Positions 30,624-40,210 of a stretch of 47,995 nt of DNA are shown here, one piece after another. The stretch spans positions 1 through 47,995 of the forward strand of contig NZ_CABEGA010000033.1 in the NCBI RefSeq assembly GCF_901521055.1, in the 5' to 3' direction. The stretch's first letter is position 1, and each line of letters opens with the position of its first letter. The position numbers were made by a program, and so were the translations under genes. This stretch comes from Cellulomonas hominis. GTDB lineage: Bacteria > Actinomycetota > Actinomycetes > Actinomycetales > Cellulomonadaceae. Below the pieces are notes generated by a model. The model made no database searches. It worked only from the letters and a program-made list of their open reading frames with translations, and was not told the origin of the DNA.

Positions 30624-31587
30624 AGCGCACCGCGTCGGCGCGCCGGCCCTTGCTCGCGTACATCGCGGCGTCGGCACGGGCGAGCGCGTCCTGCACCGGC
30701 TCGCCGGCGCCCACCTGCGCGACCCCGTGGCTCCACGTCGGGTCCTCGGCGGTCCGCAGGGCACCGGTGGCGTGCGCCCACGCCTGCGCGCCGTCGGCGG
30801 TCCGGCCGGTGAGCACGACGGCGAACTCGTCCCCGCCGATCCGCCCGAGCACGTCGTCCCGGCCGAGCGCCCCGCGCCACGTCGCCACCAGCCGCACGAG
30901 CACCTCGTCGCCCGCCTGGTGGCCCCGGGTGTCGTTGACCTCCTTGAAGTCGTCGACGTCCAGGCACACGACGCTCGAGGGGACGCCCCGCCGGGCGGCG
31001 CCGTGCAGCACCGCACCCGCCCGCTCGTCGAACGCGGCACGGGTCAGGGCACCCGTCAGGTCGTCCGTGGTGGCGATCACCCGCAGCCGGGTCACCAAGA
31101 ACGACACGAGCGCGCTCATGGCGACCGTCGTGGACGCCAGCACCAGCCACGTGACCGGCCGGAACGGCACCGGGGACGCCGCCATGCCCGCGGCGAGCGC
31201 GACGACCACGAGCCCGAGCAGCGCGCGGACCGTCCGCCTCCCGCCGAGCAGCGCGGCGGCCTGACCGGCGGCGACCAGGCCCAGGCTGGTGGTCACGACC
31301 CCGGCGAGCGTCCGGCAGCTCCACACCAGCACGCCGCCGATGACGACGGCGACCACGAGGGCCACCAGCGGGGCGCGCGGGTGCCGCCGGAGCACGAGCA
31401 CCCCGGCCGCCACCGCCGCCAGCGACGCGGCCGCGCCGTACCAGACCCCGACCGGCGTCACCCGCGACGGCGGCCACACCGCGCTGACCAGGCACAGCAC
31501 GGCGCACACGCCCAGCGCCCCCGCGGTGTGGGTCGCGGCCAGGAACAGGCGCGCGCCGGCCCCGTGGGACCCCGGGGACGCTCGCAC
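30622..31587 (-). CDS. Membrane GGDEF protein (diguanylate cyclase)
   Basis: Makes cyclic di-GMP from GTP, if active. Protein of 321 residues with about five to six N-terminal transmembrane helices (about 15-165), then a GGDEF domain with DDLTGALTRAAFDE, DVDDFKEVND and an intact GGDEF motif. The product-inhibition I-site RxxD is not in its usual place: the matching residues are GRDD. The hydrophobic N-terminus shows no known sensor fold. GTG 31587 is the likely start. Confidence 0.92.
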   Translation of the reverse strand: MRASPGSHGAGARLFLAATHTAGALGVCAVLCLVSAVWPPSRVTPVGVWYGAAASLAAVAAGVLVLRRHPRAPLVALVVAVVIGGVLVWSCRTLAGVVTTSLGLVAAGQAAALLGGRRTVRALLGLVVVALAAGMAASPVPFRPVTWLVLASTTVAMSALVSFLVTRLRVIATTDDLTGALTRAAFDERAGAVLHGAARRGVPSSVVCLDVDDFKEVNDTRGHQAGDEVLVRLVATWRGALGRDDVLGRIGGDEFAVVLTGRTADGAQAWAHATGALRTAEDPTWSHGVAQVGAGEPVQDALARADAAMYASKGRRADAVR

Positions 31588-31627
31588 ACGTCTCCCATCG
31601 GCGCGTGCGGCGTCCCCCTGACGGGTC

Positions 31628-31665
31628 AGCGGCGCGCGTCAGCCGTTCGGGCTACGCGCGCCGCT
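31628..31665 (-). terminator. Terminator after the pyrG-NUDIX unit
   Basis: Perfect 12-bp stem (31628-31639 with 31654-31665) with an additional inner AGCC/GGCT stem, 20 bp past the NUDIX stop. Confidence 0.8.
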
Positions 31666-31684
31666 GCGCCTGCGACGGGAGCCG

Positions 31685-32293
31685 TCAGCCGACCGGACGC
31701 AGCGTGCGCCAGCCGCGGTCCCGGGCGGCGGCCGCGGCGAGCACGCCGACGACGGCGCTCGGGCTGTGGATCCGACCGGCGAGCACCGCCTCGACCGCCT
31801 CGTCGAGCGGCAGCCAGTGCAGGACGATCCCGGCCTCCTCGTCCTCGCGGGTGAACCGCTCGGACTCGGGCACCTCGGAGACGTCCCGCGCGAGGTAGAC
31901 CAGGATCTCCTCGTTCGTCGCGCCCGGGGACGACATGAACTCGGCGAGCAGGTGCCACGTGCCGGCCCGCAGGTCGGCCTCCTCCTCCAGCTCGCGCGCG
32001 GCGGTGACGTGCGGGGGCTCGCCCTCGACGTCCCGCAGCCCCGCCGGCGGCTCCCAGAGCTCGGAGCGCACCGGGTGCCGGTACTGCTGCAGCAGCAGCA
32101 CGCGGTCGTCCTCGTCGAGCGCGATCACCGCGACCGCGCCCCGGTGGTCGACGAACTCGCGCACGACCTGCGACTCGCCGAGGTCCACGGTCTCGGACAC
32201 GAGGTCCCAGATCTTGCCGTGGTAGACGTCCGTGTGCTCCAGGACGGGCCGCGGGGCGGGCCGGTCGACCGGCCCGCCCTGCTCCACCGTCAC
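31685..32293 (-). CDS. NUDIX hydrolase (ADP-ribose pyrophosphatase-like)
   Basis: Hydrolyses ADP-ribose or a related nucleotide sugar. 202 residues; the NUDIX box spans about [20 protein letters not shown] with the REL-EE core intact, but Gly near its end is Asp. LWEPPAG and [12 protein letters not shown] match the actinobacterial homologue found next to pyrG (Rv1700-like). GTG 32293 overlaps the pyrG stop by 4 bp (GTGA). Confidence 0.93.
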   Translation of the reverse strand: MTVEQGGPVDRPAPRPVLEHTDVYHGKIWDLVSETVDLGESQVVREFVDHRGAVAVIALDEDDRVLLLQQYRHPVRSELWEPPAGLRDVEGEPPHVTAARELEEEADLRAGTWHLLAEFMSSPGATNEEILVYLARDVSEVPESERFTREDEEAGIVLHWLPLDEAVEAVLAGRIHSPSAVVGVLAAAAARDRGWRTLRPVG

Positions 32294-33984
32294 CGCGACT
32301 TCGCCTTGCCCGCGCCGACGGGCTCCGCCTTGGCGGCGAGGGCCGCCGCGACCAGGCCGGCGAACAGCGGGTGCGACCGCGTGGGCCGCGACTTGAACTC
32401 AGGGTGCGCCTGCGTCGACACGTAGTACGGGTGCACGTCGCGGGGCAGCTCCACGAACTCCACCAGCGACGAGTCCGGCGAGACGCCCGAGATGACCAGG
32501 CCGGCCTCCTCCAGGCGGTCGCGGTACGCGTTGTTGACCTCGTACCGGTGCCGGTGCCGCTCCGTGACGCGCGTCGACCCGTAGGCCTCGGCGGCGACCG
32601 AGCCCTCGGTCAGCACCGCCTCGTACGAACCCAGGCGCATGGTGCCGCCGAGGTCGCCCTCACCGCCGACGATCGCCAGCTGCTCCGCCATCGTCGCGAC
32701 GACCGGGTCGGCCGGGTCGGCGTCGAACTCCGAGGAGGACGCGCCGGGGAGCCCGAGCACGTTGCGGGCGTACTCGATGACCATCGTCTGCAGACCCAGG
32801 CAGATGCCGAGCGTGGGCACCTTGTTCTCGCGGGACCAGCGCAGCGCGCCGAGCTTGCCCTCGATGCCCCGCACGCCGAAGCCGCCGGGCACCAGGACGG
32901 CGTCCACACCACCGAGCGCGCGCTGCGCACCGTCGGGCGTCTGGCAGTCGTCGGACGGGACCCAGCGGATCTTCACCTTGGCGTTGTGGTGGAAGCCGCC
33001 GGCGCGCAGCGCCTCGGTCACCGACAGGTACGCGTCCGGCAGGTCGATGTACTTGCCGACCAGCGCGATCTCGACGTGGTGCGCGGGCTGGTGCACCCGC
33101 TCGAGCAGGTCGTCCCAGCCGCTCCAGTCGACGTCCCGGAACTGCAGGCCGAGGCGCTGCACGACGTAGGCGTCCAGGCCCTCGGAGTGGATGACCCGCG
33201 GGATGTCGTAGATGCTCGGCGCGTCGACGCAGGAGATGACGCCCTGGGTGTCGACGTCGCACATCAGGGCGATCTTCGCCTTGATGGACTGCGGGACCTC
33301 GCGGTCGGACCGCAGCACGATCGCGTCGGGCTGGATGCCGATGCTGCGCAGCTGCGCCACGGAGTGCTGGGTCGGCTTGGTCTTCAGCTCGCCCGACGGG
33401 CCGATGTACGGCACCAGGGAGACGTGCAGGAAGAAGACGTTGTCCCGGCCGAGCTCGTGCCGGACCTGGCGGGCCGCCTCGAGGAACGGCTGCGACTCGA
33501 TGTCGCCGACGGTGCCGCCGATCTCGGTGATGATGATGTCGACGTCGTCCGCGGCCTGCGACCGCATCCGGTTCTTGATCTCGTCGGTGATGTGCGGGAT
33601 GACCTGGACCGTGTCGCCGAGGTACTCGCCGCGCCGCTCCTTGGCGATGACGTGCGAGTAGACCTGGCCGGTCGTGACGTTCGCGGAGCCGACCAGGTCG
33701 ACGTCCAGGAACCGCTCGTAGTGACCGACGTCGAGGTCCGTCTCGGCCCCGTCCTCGGTGACGAAGACCTCGCCGTGCTGGAACGGGTTCATCGTCCCGG
33801 GGTCGACGTTGAGGTAGGGGTCGAGCTTCTGCATGGTCACCCGCAGACCGCGGGACCGCAGGAGTCGTCCCAGGCTGGAGGCGGTCAGGCCCTTGCCCAG
33901 TGAGGAGGCGACGCCTCCCGTGACGAAGATGTGCCGGGTCGTGGAGTCCGACCGCCCGGAGAGTCGATTTGCGCGCTCTGCCAC
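32290..33984 (-). CDS. CTP synthase
   Basis: Makes CTP from UTP, ATP and glutamine. 564 residues, the usual length. The N-terminal synthetase domain has [10 protein letters not shown] and [20 protein letters not shown]; the glutaminase domain carries the nucleophile in LGICLGLQ near residue 395 and a C-terminal His-Pro-Glu ([11 protein letters not shown]). GTG 33984 is the start because a TAGAGT box lies 8 bases upstream and the fold starts about 20 residues later. Confidence 0.97.
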   Translation of the reverse strand: MAERANRLSGRSDSTTRHIFVTGGVASSLGKGLTASSLGRLLRSRGLRVTMQKLDPYLNVDPGTMNPFQHGEVFVTEDGAETDLDVGHYERFLDVDLVGSANVTTGQVYSHVIAKERRGEYLGDTVQVIPHITDEIKNRMRSQAADDVDIIITEIGGTVGDIESQPFLEAARQVRHELGRDNVFFLHVSLVPYIGPSGELKTKPTQHSVAQLRSIGIQPDAIVLRSDREVPQSIKAKIALMCDVDTQGVISCVDAPSIYDIPRVIHSEGLDAYVVQRLGLQFRDVDWSGWDDLLERVHQPAHHVEIALVGKYIDLPDAYLSVTEALRAGGFHHNAKVKIRWVPSDDCQTPDGAQRALGGVDAVLVPGGFGVRGIEGKLGALRWSRENKVPTLGICLGLQTMVIEYARNVLGLPGASSSEFDADPADPVVATMAEQLAIVGGEGDLGGTMRLGSYEAVLTEGSVAAEAYGSTRVTERHRHRYEVNNAYRDRLEEAGLVISGVSPDSSLVEFVELPRDVHPYYVSTQAHPEFKSRPTRSHPLFAGLVAAALAAKAEPVGAGKAKSR

Positions 33985-33992
33985 GGGCTTCC

Positions 33993-33998
33993 ACTCTA
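33993..33998 (-). promoter_or_regulatory. -10 box of pyrG (TAGAGT)
   Basis: TAGAGT, 8 bases before GTG 33984. A further 8-bp inverted repeat lies upstream at 34013-34034. Confidence 0.5.
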
Positions 33999-34059
33999 CC
34001 CGAGTCCGGGCCCGCGCGGGGCGTGACCCGCGCGACACGCGCACCGACCCATCCCACCG

Positions 34060-34111
34060 AGTGGAGCGTCCGGCCCGACACGCACCGGCGTGTCCGGCGG
34101 AACGCTCCACT
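34060..34111 (-). terminator. Large two-part hairpin after the glycosyltransferase gene
   Basis: Outer stem AGTGGAGCGT/ACGCTCCACT (34060-34069 with 34102-34111) and an inner 7-bp stem (34077-34083 with 34088-34094, loop ACCG). It lies between the glycosyltransferase stop at 34162 and the pyrG promoter. Confidence 0.75.
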
Positions 34112-34161
34112 GGAGGCGGCCGGCGCGGCCGGGGTCGGGGTCGGGGCCGCTCGGGTGCGGC

Positions 34162-35241
34162 TCAGCGCGTGTACGCCTCGCGGAGCTGCGCCAGGACGTC
34201 CGGCACGGTCGGGAGCGTCGCCGCGCGCGCCGTCGCCGCGGCGCGCAGGGACGTGCGCCGCGGCTCGTCCGCGAGGACCTCCGCCACGGCCGTCCCCAGT
34301 GCCGCCGCGTCGCCGACGGGCACGAGCACCGCCGCGTCGCCGGTGACCTCGCGGGTGCCGCCCGCGTCCGTGGCCACGACCGCGGCGCCCAGCGCGAGCG
34401 CCTCCTGCAGCGCCAGCGGCTGCCCCTCCCACACCGCCGCGGAGGCGACGACGTCGGCGGCGGCCATGAGGTCGGTGACGTCCTCGCGCCGGCCGAGCAG
34501 CCGCACCGGCGCGCCCGCCCGCGCCGCCTGGTCGGTGACCTCGTCGAGCAGCGGCCCGTCCCCCGCGACGACCCAGTGCAGCCGCGGCCGCACCCGCACC
34601 GCCTCCGCCGCGGCGGAGACGAGCGTGTCGAGGCCCTTCTGCGGCGCCAGGCGCGCCACGGTGACGACGAGGTCGTCGTGCGGCTGCAGCCCGAGCGCCG
34701 CCCGGGTGGCGTCGCGGTCCCCCGCCGGCGCCGGACGCCCCGGGGCGGGCACGAGCGCCCGGTGCGCCGCGCGCGCCCCCTGGGACCGCGCGAGCGTGAC
34801 CAGGTCGCCCGACACCCCGAGCACCACGTCCGACCCGCGCGCGACGACCTGGCCGAGCACCGTGGACACCGCCCGGATCGCGCGCCCGCCGACCGGCAGG
34901 TTGTGCAGCGTCACCACGACGCGCGCCCGGCGCCCCGGCCGCGACCGGACCGCCAGCACGGTGAGCGCCCCGGCGCGGAGCCCGTGCGCGTGCACGGCGT
35001 CGGCGTCCCGGGCGAGCGCGGCGATCCGGGCGACGGCGCGGGCGTCCGACGCGTGCGGCCGGTCCGCGACCTCGACGGGCTCGAACCGGACGCCCGACCC
35101 GCCCGGGGCGACGACCGCGGCGAGCGACGACGGCCCGGCGACGACGACGTGGTCGCCCTGGGCCGCGAGCCCCGCCGCGACCTGGGCCACGTGCCGGGCG
35201 ACGCCGCCCGCGCTCGACCCCAGCACCTGGAGCACCCTCAT
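34162..35241 (-). CDS. GT4 family glycosyltransferase
   Basis: Retaining sugar transferase of 359 residues with the GT-B fold. The N-terminus MRVLQVLGSSAGGVARHV is acceptor-side; VARLAPQKGLDTLV and EGQPLALQEALALG are the donor-site motifs with the paired Glu pattern. The sugar and acceptor are unknown. ATG 35241 overlaps the murJ stop. The context (MurJ, MraY/WecA-like enzyme) suggests a lipid-linked or wall glycan acceptor; this is inference. Confidence 0.91.
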   Translation of the reverse strand: MRVLQVLGSSAGGVARHVAQVAAGLAAQGDHVVVAGPSSLAAVVAPGGSGVRFEPVEVADRPHASDARAVARIAALARDADAVHAHGLRAGALTVLAVRSRPGRRARVVVTLHNLPVGGRAIRAVSTVLGQVVARGSDVVLGVSGDLVTLARSQGARAAHRALVPAPGRPAPAGDRDATRAALGLQPHDDLVVTVARLAPQKGLDTLVSAAAEAVRVRPRLHWVVAGDGPLLDEVTDQAARAGAPVRLLGRREDVTDLMAAADVVASAAVWEGQPLALQEALALGAAVVATDAGGTREVTGDAAVLVPVGDAAALGTAVAEVLADEPRRTSLRAAATARAATLPTVPDVLAQLREAYTR

Positions 35242-36938
35242 CGTCCCGCCTCCTGCTGCTCGTCGGGCCCGCGGCCGGGCACCGGGTGGACCGGGTGGTC
35301 GCCGGCCGGGCCGCCGCGCCGCAGCAGGCCCGTGATGGTGGAGCGGTCGGCGGCCCAGACCAGCGCGACGACGACCGCCGCGGCGAGCGCCCCTCCGCCC
35401 GCGGCCGCGGCGAGCGCGCCGGGCACCCCGTCGGTGAACCGCTGCACCGCGTCGACCGTCCAGCGGCCGGCGAGCGCGGCGACCGTGCCGCCCAGGACGA
35501 GCACCGCGACCGTCCGCAGCACCCCCGCGACCGCGGCGCGACCGGCCGCGTGCCGCAGCACGAGGACGAGCGCGGCCCCGGCCACGAGCATGCCGACGGA
35601 GCTGCCGGTCGCCAGGGCGCGCAGCGTCGCCGGCGCGTCCCGCTCCCCCGGGACCAGCACGACGCACGCCACCCAGGACGCCACGACCACGGTCACCCAG
35701 CCGACGCTCACCGCGAGGACGGCCAGGCGCCCGCGCTCGAGGGCGTAGAGCGCGCGGGAGACGTGGAAGATCAGCCCCATGCCGAGCAGGCCGGGGGCGA
35801 TCAGCGTGAGCGCCGGGGCGACCGCGGCGATCAGCTCGGGGTCGCCGTTGCCGATCGCCGAGAACACCGTCGCCGCTGCCGGTGCGACCGCGACGAGGAG
35901 CGCCGCGCCCACGGCGCCCGCGACCAGGACCGCGCGGGTCGTCACGGACGCGAGCGGGGCGTACCCGGCGCGGTCGTCCCGGGACGCCGCTGCGGCCAGC
36001 CGCGGGAACGTGCTCGTGGCGAGCGGCACCGCCAGCACCGCGTACGGCAGCAGGTACGTCGGCTGGACCATCGTCTGGTAGACGCTCAGCGCGCCGGGGC
36101 CGCCGTAGGACCGGGACAGCTGCAGCGTCGCGAGCACCGCCGCCTGCTGCGCGACCAGGCCCCCGATGCCCGCCAGCGCGAGCGCCCGCGCCCGGGCCGC
36201 GACCCCCTCGGGGAACCGCAGCGCCGGGCGCAGCCGGACCCCGGAGCGCCACACGGGCACGAGCAGCGGCAGGCCCATGGCCAGCACGCCGGCGGTGGTG
36301 CCCCACGCCAGCAGCGCCGCCGCCCCGTCGGGCAGCAGCGTCACGTCGCCCGTGGCAGCGTCGACGTCGGCGCCCGCGAGGACCCGGCCGTAGGCGGTGT
36401 AGGTGGCGATCACGACGAGGCTCGAGAGCACGGGCACGAACGCCGGCCAGAAGAACCGGCGCTGCGCCTGCAGGACGCCGGACAGCACGACCGCCAGGCC
36501 GTACAGCGGCAGCTGGACGGCGAACACCCGGACGAAGAACGTCACGAGCTCCCGCTCCGCGCCGGTCGACGTCTGCGCGAGCGCGGCGATGGGCTCCGCG
36601 GCCAGCGCGAGCAGCGCGCCCAGGACCGCCAGGCCACCGAGCGTCCAGCCCAGCATCGCCGACGCGATCCGTGACACGTCGTCGCGCATGCCGCGGGCGA
36701 GCGGCCCGGCGATCACCGGGATCAGCGCCCCGGCGAGCGCCCCGCCGGCGGCGACCTCGAACAGGACGTTCGGCAGGACGTTGGCCCAGTTGTAGAGGTC
36801 ACCGACCTCGCCGACGCCCACCGAGCTGGCGAACACCAGGTTGCGGGCGAAACCCAGCAGCCGGCTGACGATCGTCACGACCGAGATGAGGGCCGCGGCG
36901 CCCGCCAGGCCGGACAGGACGGCCCGGCGGCGGCTCAC
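35238..36938 (-). CDS. Lipid II flippase MurJ (MviN)
   Basis: Membrane protein of 566 residues with about 14 helices. SRLLGFARNLVFASSVG at the N-terminus is the MurJ/MviN signature, and NVLPNVLFEVAAGGALAGALIPV follows. It lacks the long cytoplasmic pseudokinase domain of mycobacterial MviN. GTG 36938 overlaps the upstream stop (GTGA). It would flip lipid-linked wall precursors; a second copy for lipid II may exist elsewhere in the genome. Confidence 0.93.
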   Translation of the reverse strand: MSRRRAVLSGLAGAAALISVVTIVSRLLGFARNLVFASSVGVGEVGDLYNWANVLPNVLFEVAAGGALAGALIPVIAGPLARGMRDDVSRIASAMLGWTLGGLAVLGALLALAAEPIAALAQTSTGAERELVTFFVRVFAVQLPLYGLAVVLSGVLQAQRRFFWPAFVPVLSSLVVIATYTAYGRVLAGADVDAATGDVTLLPDGAAALLAWGTTAGVLAMGLPLLVPVWRSGVRLRPALRFPEGVAARARALALAGIGGLVAQQAAVLATLQLSRSYGGPGALSVYQTMVQPTYLLPYAVLAVPLATSTFPRLAAAASRDDRAGYAPLASVTTRAVLVAGAVGAALLVAVAPAAATVFSAIGNGDPELIAAVAPALTLIAPGLLGMGLIFHVSRALYALERGRLAVLAVSVGWVTVVVASWVACVVLVPGERDAPATLRALATGSSVGMLVAGAALVLVLRHAAGRAAVAGVLRTVAVLVLGGTVAALAGRWTVDAVQRFTDGVPGALAAAAGGGALAAAVVVALVWAADRSTITGLLRRGGPAGDHPVHPVPGRGPDEQQEAGR

Positions 36939-37894
36939 CGCCCGGGCACCCCGTCCGCGTCGGGCGCGTCCGGTGCGTCGGAGGCCTCGGGCGCGTCGGG
37001 CGCGCGCGGCGGCACCGGGTGCGGCACGTGCGCGGGCCGGCGACCCCACGCGTCGATCTCCCGGAGCACCGGCGTGCGCGCGATCACCGCGGTGAAGCTG
37101 ACCTTCTCGGAGGCGACCGTCAGCCCCACGACCCCCGCGAGGAGCGCGACGCGCAGGGCCCGCGGGAGCTGCTGCACGGCCACCGTGCCGAGCACCGCGC
37201 CGACGGCGTTCGCCCCGGAGTCGCCGAGCATGTCGCGCTCCGCGAGGTCGTCGGGGAGCTCGGCCACGACCGCGCCGAGCACGGCGGCGGCAGGGCCGCC
37301 CGCGGGACCGCCGAGCAGAGTGGCGGGCGCGGCGGCGATGCCCGCGGCCTTCAGCGCGCGCCCGGGCCGCAGGTCGAGCAGGTTGACGAGGTTGGCGCTG
37401 GCGGCGATCAGCGCACCGTCCACCGCGACGTCCGCCAGCCGGGTCAGCGCGGCGCCGGCCCGTCCGGACGGCCGGGGGTCGTGCGGGCGGCTCAGCGCGG
37501 CGGCGACGAGCGCACCGGCCCCGATGCCGAGCACCTTGAGGCCGCCGGTCGTGACCTCGCCGCGGGCCAGCGCGCCGAGGTGCCCGCGCAGGCCCTTGCG
37601 GACGGTGCCCTCGCGGTCCTCCGTGAGGTCGTCCACCAGGCCGAAGGCGGTCGCCGTGGTGGTGGCCACGGCCAGCGCGGCGCCGTCGCGGGCGCCGGAC
37701 GCCCCGACCAGCCCGCCGGCGAGCACACCGGCCGCGACGGCCGGGCCGCCGAGCAGGCTCACGGGCTCGCCGCGGTGGTTGGTGCGCTCCCACAGGCGCG
37801 CGCCGCCGGGCGGGTCGTCGTCGAGGAGACCGCGGACGACGGTCGTGGTCAGCCGTGCCGTGACGGCGCCGGCGATCCGGCGGGCGACGCTCAC
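36935..37894 (-). CDS. Divergent MraY/WecA-like membrane protein
   Basis: Polytopic protein of 319 residues with about eight helices. It keeps polyprenyl-phosphate glycan-1-phosphate transferase landmarks: Asp88-Asp89 in GLVDDL, Lys120, the NLVNLLDL segment (Asn168-Asp174) and GDSGANAVG (Asp225). The usual D-G after the NLxD part is replaced by LRPGRA, and there is no loop-E His cluster like that of MraY. A 30-residue Pro/Asp/Ala repeat (DAPEASDAPDAPDADG) ends it. It overlaps steB and murJ by 4 bp each. The family is likely; the activity and substrate are unproven. Confidence 0.82.
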   Translation of the reverse strand: MSVARRIAGAVTARLTTTVVRGLLDDDPPGGARLWERTNHRGEPVSLLGGPAVAAGVLAGGLVGASGARDGAALAVATTTATAFGLVDDLTEDREGTVRKGLRGHLGALARGEVTTGGLKVLGIGAGALVAAALSRPHDPRPSGRAGAALTRLADVAVDGALIAASANLVNLLDLRPGRALKAAGIAAAPATLLGGPAGGPAAAVLGAVVAELPDDLAERDMLGDSGANAVGAVLGTVAVQQLPRALRVALLAGVVGLTVASEKVSFTAVIARTPVLREIDAWGRRPAHVPHPVPPRAPDAPEASDAPDAPDADGVPGR

Positions 37895-38934
37895 CCCTCG
37901 GCCCCCGCCGCGTCCCCGGACGTGCCGGCGTCACCGGTGGAGGTGGGCGTGCGGTCCGGCGGCGGCAGGATGCCCGCGGACGGGACCGTGGTCAGGTCGT
38001 CGCCGTGCCCGTAGTGGCCGTTGGTGCCGCCGATCCGGGCGTTCAGCGCGAGCGGGACGGAGACCTGGCCGGCCACGGTGTCCGCGTCGCTGACGGTCGT
38101 GAGGTCGCCCGCGGCGCCCTCGTCGCCGACGATCGCGGCGACCAGCGAGCCCTCCACGAGCGGGCCGTCGACGACGACCGCGCCCTCCGAGCGCGCCTGC
38201 GCGACCCGCGCCAGGGCGATCTGCGCGTCGGTGGCGGCCTGCGCCTCCTCCGCGTCGGGGGTCTCGTCGGCGGGCACGGCCTCGGGGGCGACGGCCGGGG
38301 AGACGAGCACGATCGCGTCCGCGGGCGCCGTCACCTCCTCGTCGACGGTGACCAGCGGGTCGTCGCCGGTCGTGAGGAACTCGAGCAGCGTGCCGGACGC
38401 GGAGCTCAGCCGGTCGGGGTCCGCCGCCTCGCCGCCGGTCAGGCCCTGCACGAGCGCCTCGGAGAGGGTCGTGTCCACCGAGGCGTCGTCGGCGGGCTGC
38501 GGGTCCAGGTACGTCGAGATGCTGCTGACCAGCGCCTGCCGGAAGGAGCGCAGGTCGCTCGACGACCAGGCCTCGGTCAGCGTGGCGTGCGCGCTGACGG
38601 TCGCGCCGGCGTCGGTGAGCTGGCTCTCGATCGCGGCGAGCGCGTCGCCGTCGACGGTCCCGAGCGACACGACCGCGACGCGCCGGTCCGTGAGCGTGCC
38701 CTCGACGAGCTCCGCCCCCGCGGCCGTGATGTAGGCGTTGCTCGCGGCCAGGTCGGCGGCGGAGGCCTCGAGCTCGGTGCGCAGGTCGTCGCGGTCCGCA
38801 CGCAGCTGGTCCACCTGACCCGTCAGCGTGTCGCCGATGCTCTCGCGGAGCGGGCCGGCGCCGAGCACGATGCCCACGGCGAGCGCCAGGAACACCGAGA
38901 TCAGGGAGACGAGGTGGTAGCGGAAGTCGATCAC
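37891..38934 (-). CDS. SteB/MctB family protein (copper transporter-like)
   Basis: Protein of 347 residues: one N-terminal helix in MIDFRYHLVSLISVFLALAV, then a coiled coil (about 38-70) and a large external domain with an Asp/Ala-rich tail. In mycobacteria the relative MctB is linked to copper tolerance; in corynebacteria SteB works with SteA in cell separation. The steA neighbour favours the second role. GTG 38934 starts it; 79 bp separate it from steA. Confidence 0.9.
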   Translation of the reverse strand: MIDFRYHLVSLISVFLALAVGIVLGAGPLRESIGDTLTGQVDQLRADRDDLRTELEASAADLAASNAYITAAGAELVEGTLTDRRVAVVSLGTVDGDALAAIESQLTDAGATVSAHATLTEAWSSSDLRSFRQALVSSISTYLDPQPADDASVDTTLSEALVQGLTGGEAADPDRLSSASGTLLEFLTTGDDPLVTVDEEVTAPADAIVLVSPAVAPEAVPADETPDAEEAQAATDAQIALARVAQARSEGAVVVDGPLVEGSLVAAIVGDEGAAGDLTTVSDADTVAGQVSVPLALNARIGGTNGHYGHGDDLTTVPSAGILPPPDRTPTSTGDAGTSGDAAGAEG

Positions 38935-39013
38935 TGTGCGAGCTCTCGGTCGGGTGCCGGCACGAGGGCGGCACGGGAGGTGTCGGGTCGGGTCGGCGCG
39001 GGGCCGGCAGGCG

Positions 39014-40204
39014 TCATGGGGTCCCGCTGAACAGCGACCCGAGCCAGGACGCGAAGTCGTCCCAGCGCGCGCCCGTGAGGCCGATCAGCGTCTGACCCGC
39101 CGTGGTCGACGCCAGGGCGACGCCCAGGGCGAGCAGGCCCGCCAGGACCAGCAGCGTCAGCTGGAGGTTCGAGATCCGGTTCCGGTACAGCCGGGACACG
39201 CCCTTGGCGTCCACGAGCTTGCTGCCCACCCGCAGCCGGGTGAGGAACGTGCTGGCCATGCCGGAGCGGCCCTTGTCCAGGAACTCGACGAGGGTGGCGT
39301 GCGTCCCGACGGCGACGATGAGCTCGGCGCCCTTGTCGTCGGCCAGCAGCATCGCGACGTCCTCGCTGGTGCCGGTCGCCGGGAACACGATGTGCGGCAC
39401 CCCGAGCTGGTCCACGCGTGCCAGGCCCGGCGCGCGGCCGTCGCGGTACGCGTGCACCACGATCTCCGCGCCGCACCGCAGGGCGCGGTCGGACACCGAG
39501 TCCATGTCGCCGACGATCATGTCGGGCGTCCAGCCGGCGTCGAGGATCGCGTCCGCGCCGCCGTCCACCCCGACGAGCACCGGGCGGTACTCGCGGATGT
39601 ACGGGCGCAGCGTGACCAGGTCCTCCTTGTAGTGGTACCCGCGCACCACGATGAGGACCTGCCGGCCGTCGATCTGCGTCGTGATGTCCGGCACGCCGAC
39701 GCCGTCGAGCAGGAGGTCCCGCTCGCGGCGCAGGTAGTCCATCGTGTTGGCCGCGAACGACTCGAGCTGGACGGACAGGCCCTCGCGCGCCGCGGCCTGG
39801 TCGACGGCGACGGTCTGCTCGGTCTGCACCACGCCCTCGGCGACGAGCCGGTCGCCGTCGTGCACGGCGCCGCCCTCGAGGCGCAGCGTGCGCCCCTCGC
39901 GGATCGTCATGACGTCGGGGCCGAGGTCGTCGATCAGCGGGATGCCCGCCGACACGAGGATGTCCGGGCCGAGGTTCGGGTAGCGGCCCGACGTCGAGCG
40001 GGCGGCGTTCAGCACCGCGGCGGGCCGGCAGGCGACGAGCGCCTCGGCCGAGACCCGGTCGATGTCGACGTGGTCGATCACCGCGATGTCCCCGGGTCGC
40101 AGCCGCTTGGTCAGCGTCTTGGTCCGAGGGTCGACCCGGGCCGGGCCGGTGAGCTCGCCCCCCTGGGGCGCGGCGTGGCGTCTACGCGAGGGCAGGAGTT
40201 TCAT
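39014..40204 (-). CDS. SteA-like cytokinetic protein
   Basis: Protein of 396 residues. The central part (about 195-310) resembles thiamine pyrophosphokinase, with DGGADAILDAGWTPDMIVGD and GDMDSVSD. A C-terminal transmembrane helix (about 350-370) precedes the last 25 residues. SteA of corynebacteria acts at the division septum with SteB and affects peptidoglycan hydrolysis. ATG 40204 lies 6 bp after the recN stop. Confidence 0.92.
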   Translation of the reverse strand: MKLLPSRRRHAAPQGGELTGPARVDPRTKTLTKRLRPGDIAVIDHVDIDRVSAEALVACRPAAVLNAARSTSGRYPNLGPDILVSAGIPLIDDLGPDVMTIREGRTLRLEGGAVHDGDRLVAEGVVQTEQTVAVDQAAAREGLSVQLESFAANTMDYLRRERDLLLDGVGVPDITTQIDGRQVLIVVRGYHYKEDLVTLRPYIREYRPVLVGVDGGADAILDAGWTPDMIVGDMDSVSDRALRCGAEIVVHAYRDGRAPGLARVDQLGVPHIVFPATGTSEDVAMLLADDKGAELIVAVGTHATLVEFLDKGRSGMASTFLTRLRVGSKLVDAKGVSRLYRNRISNLQLTLLVLAGLLALGVALASTTAGQTLIGLTGARWDDFASWLGSLFSGTP

Positions 40205-40210
40205 CGCGGT

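Noticed and set aside
36935..37894. Calling this gene mraY or wecA
   Set aside because: Key residues after NLVNLLD differ and the MraY His cluster is absent; family membership is supported, not the specific enzyme.
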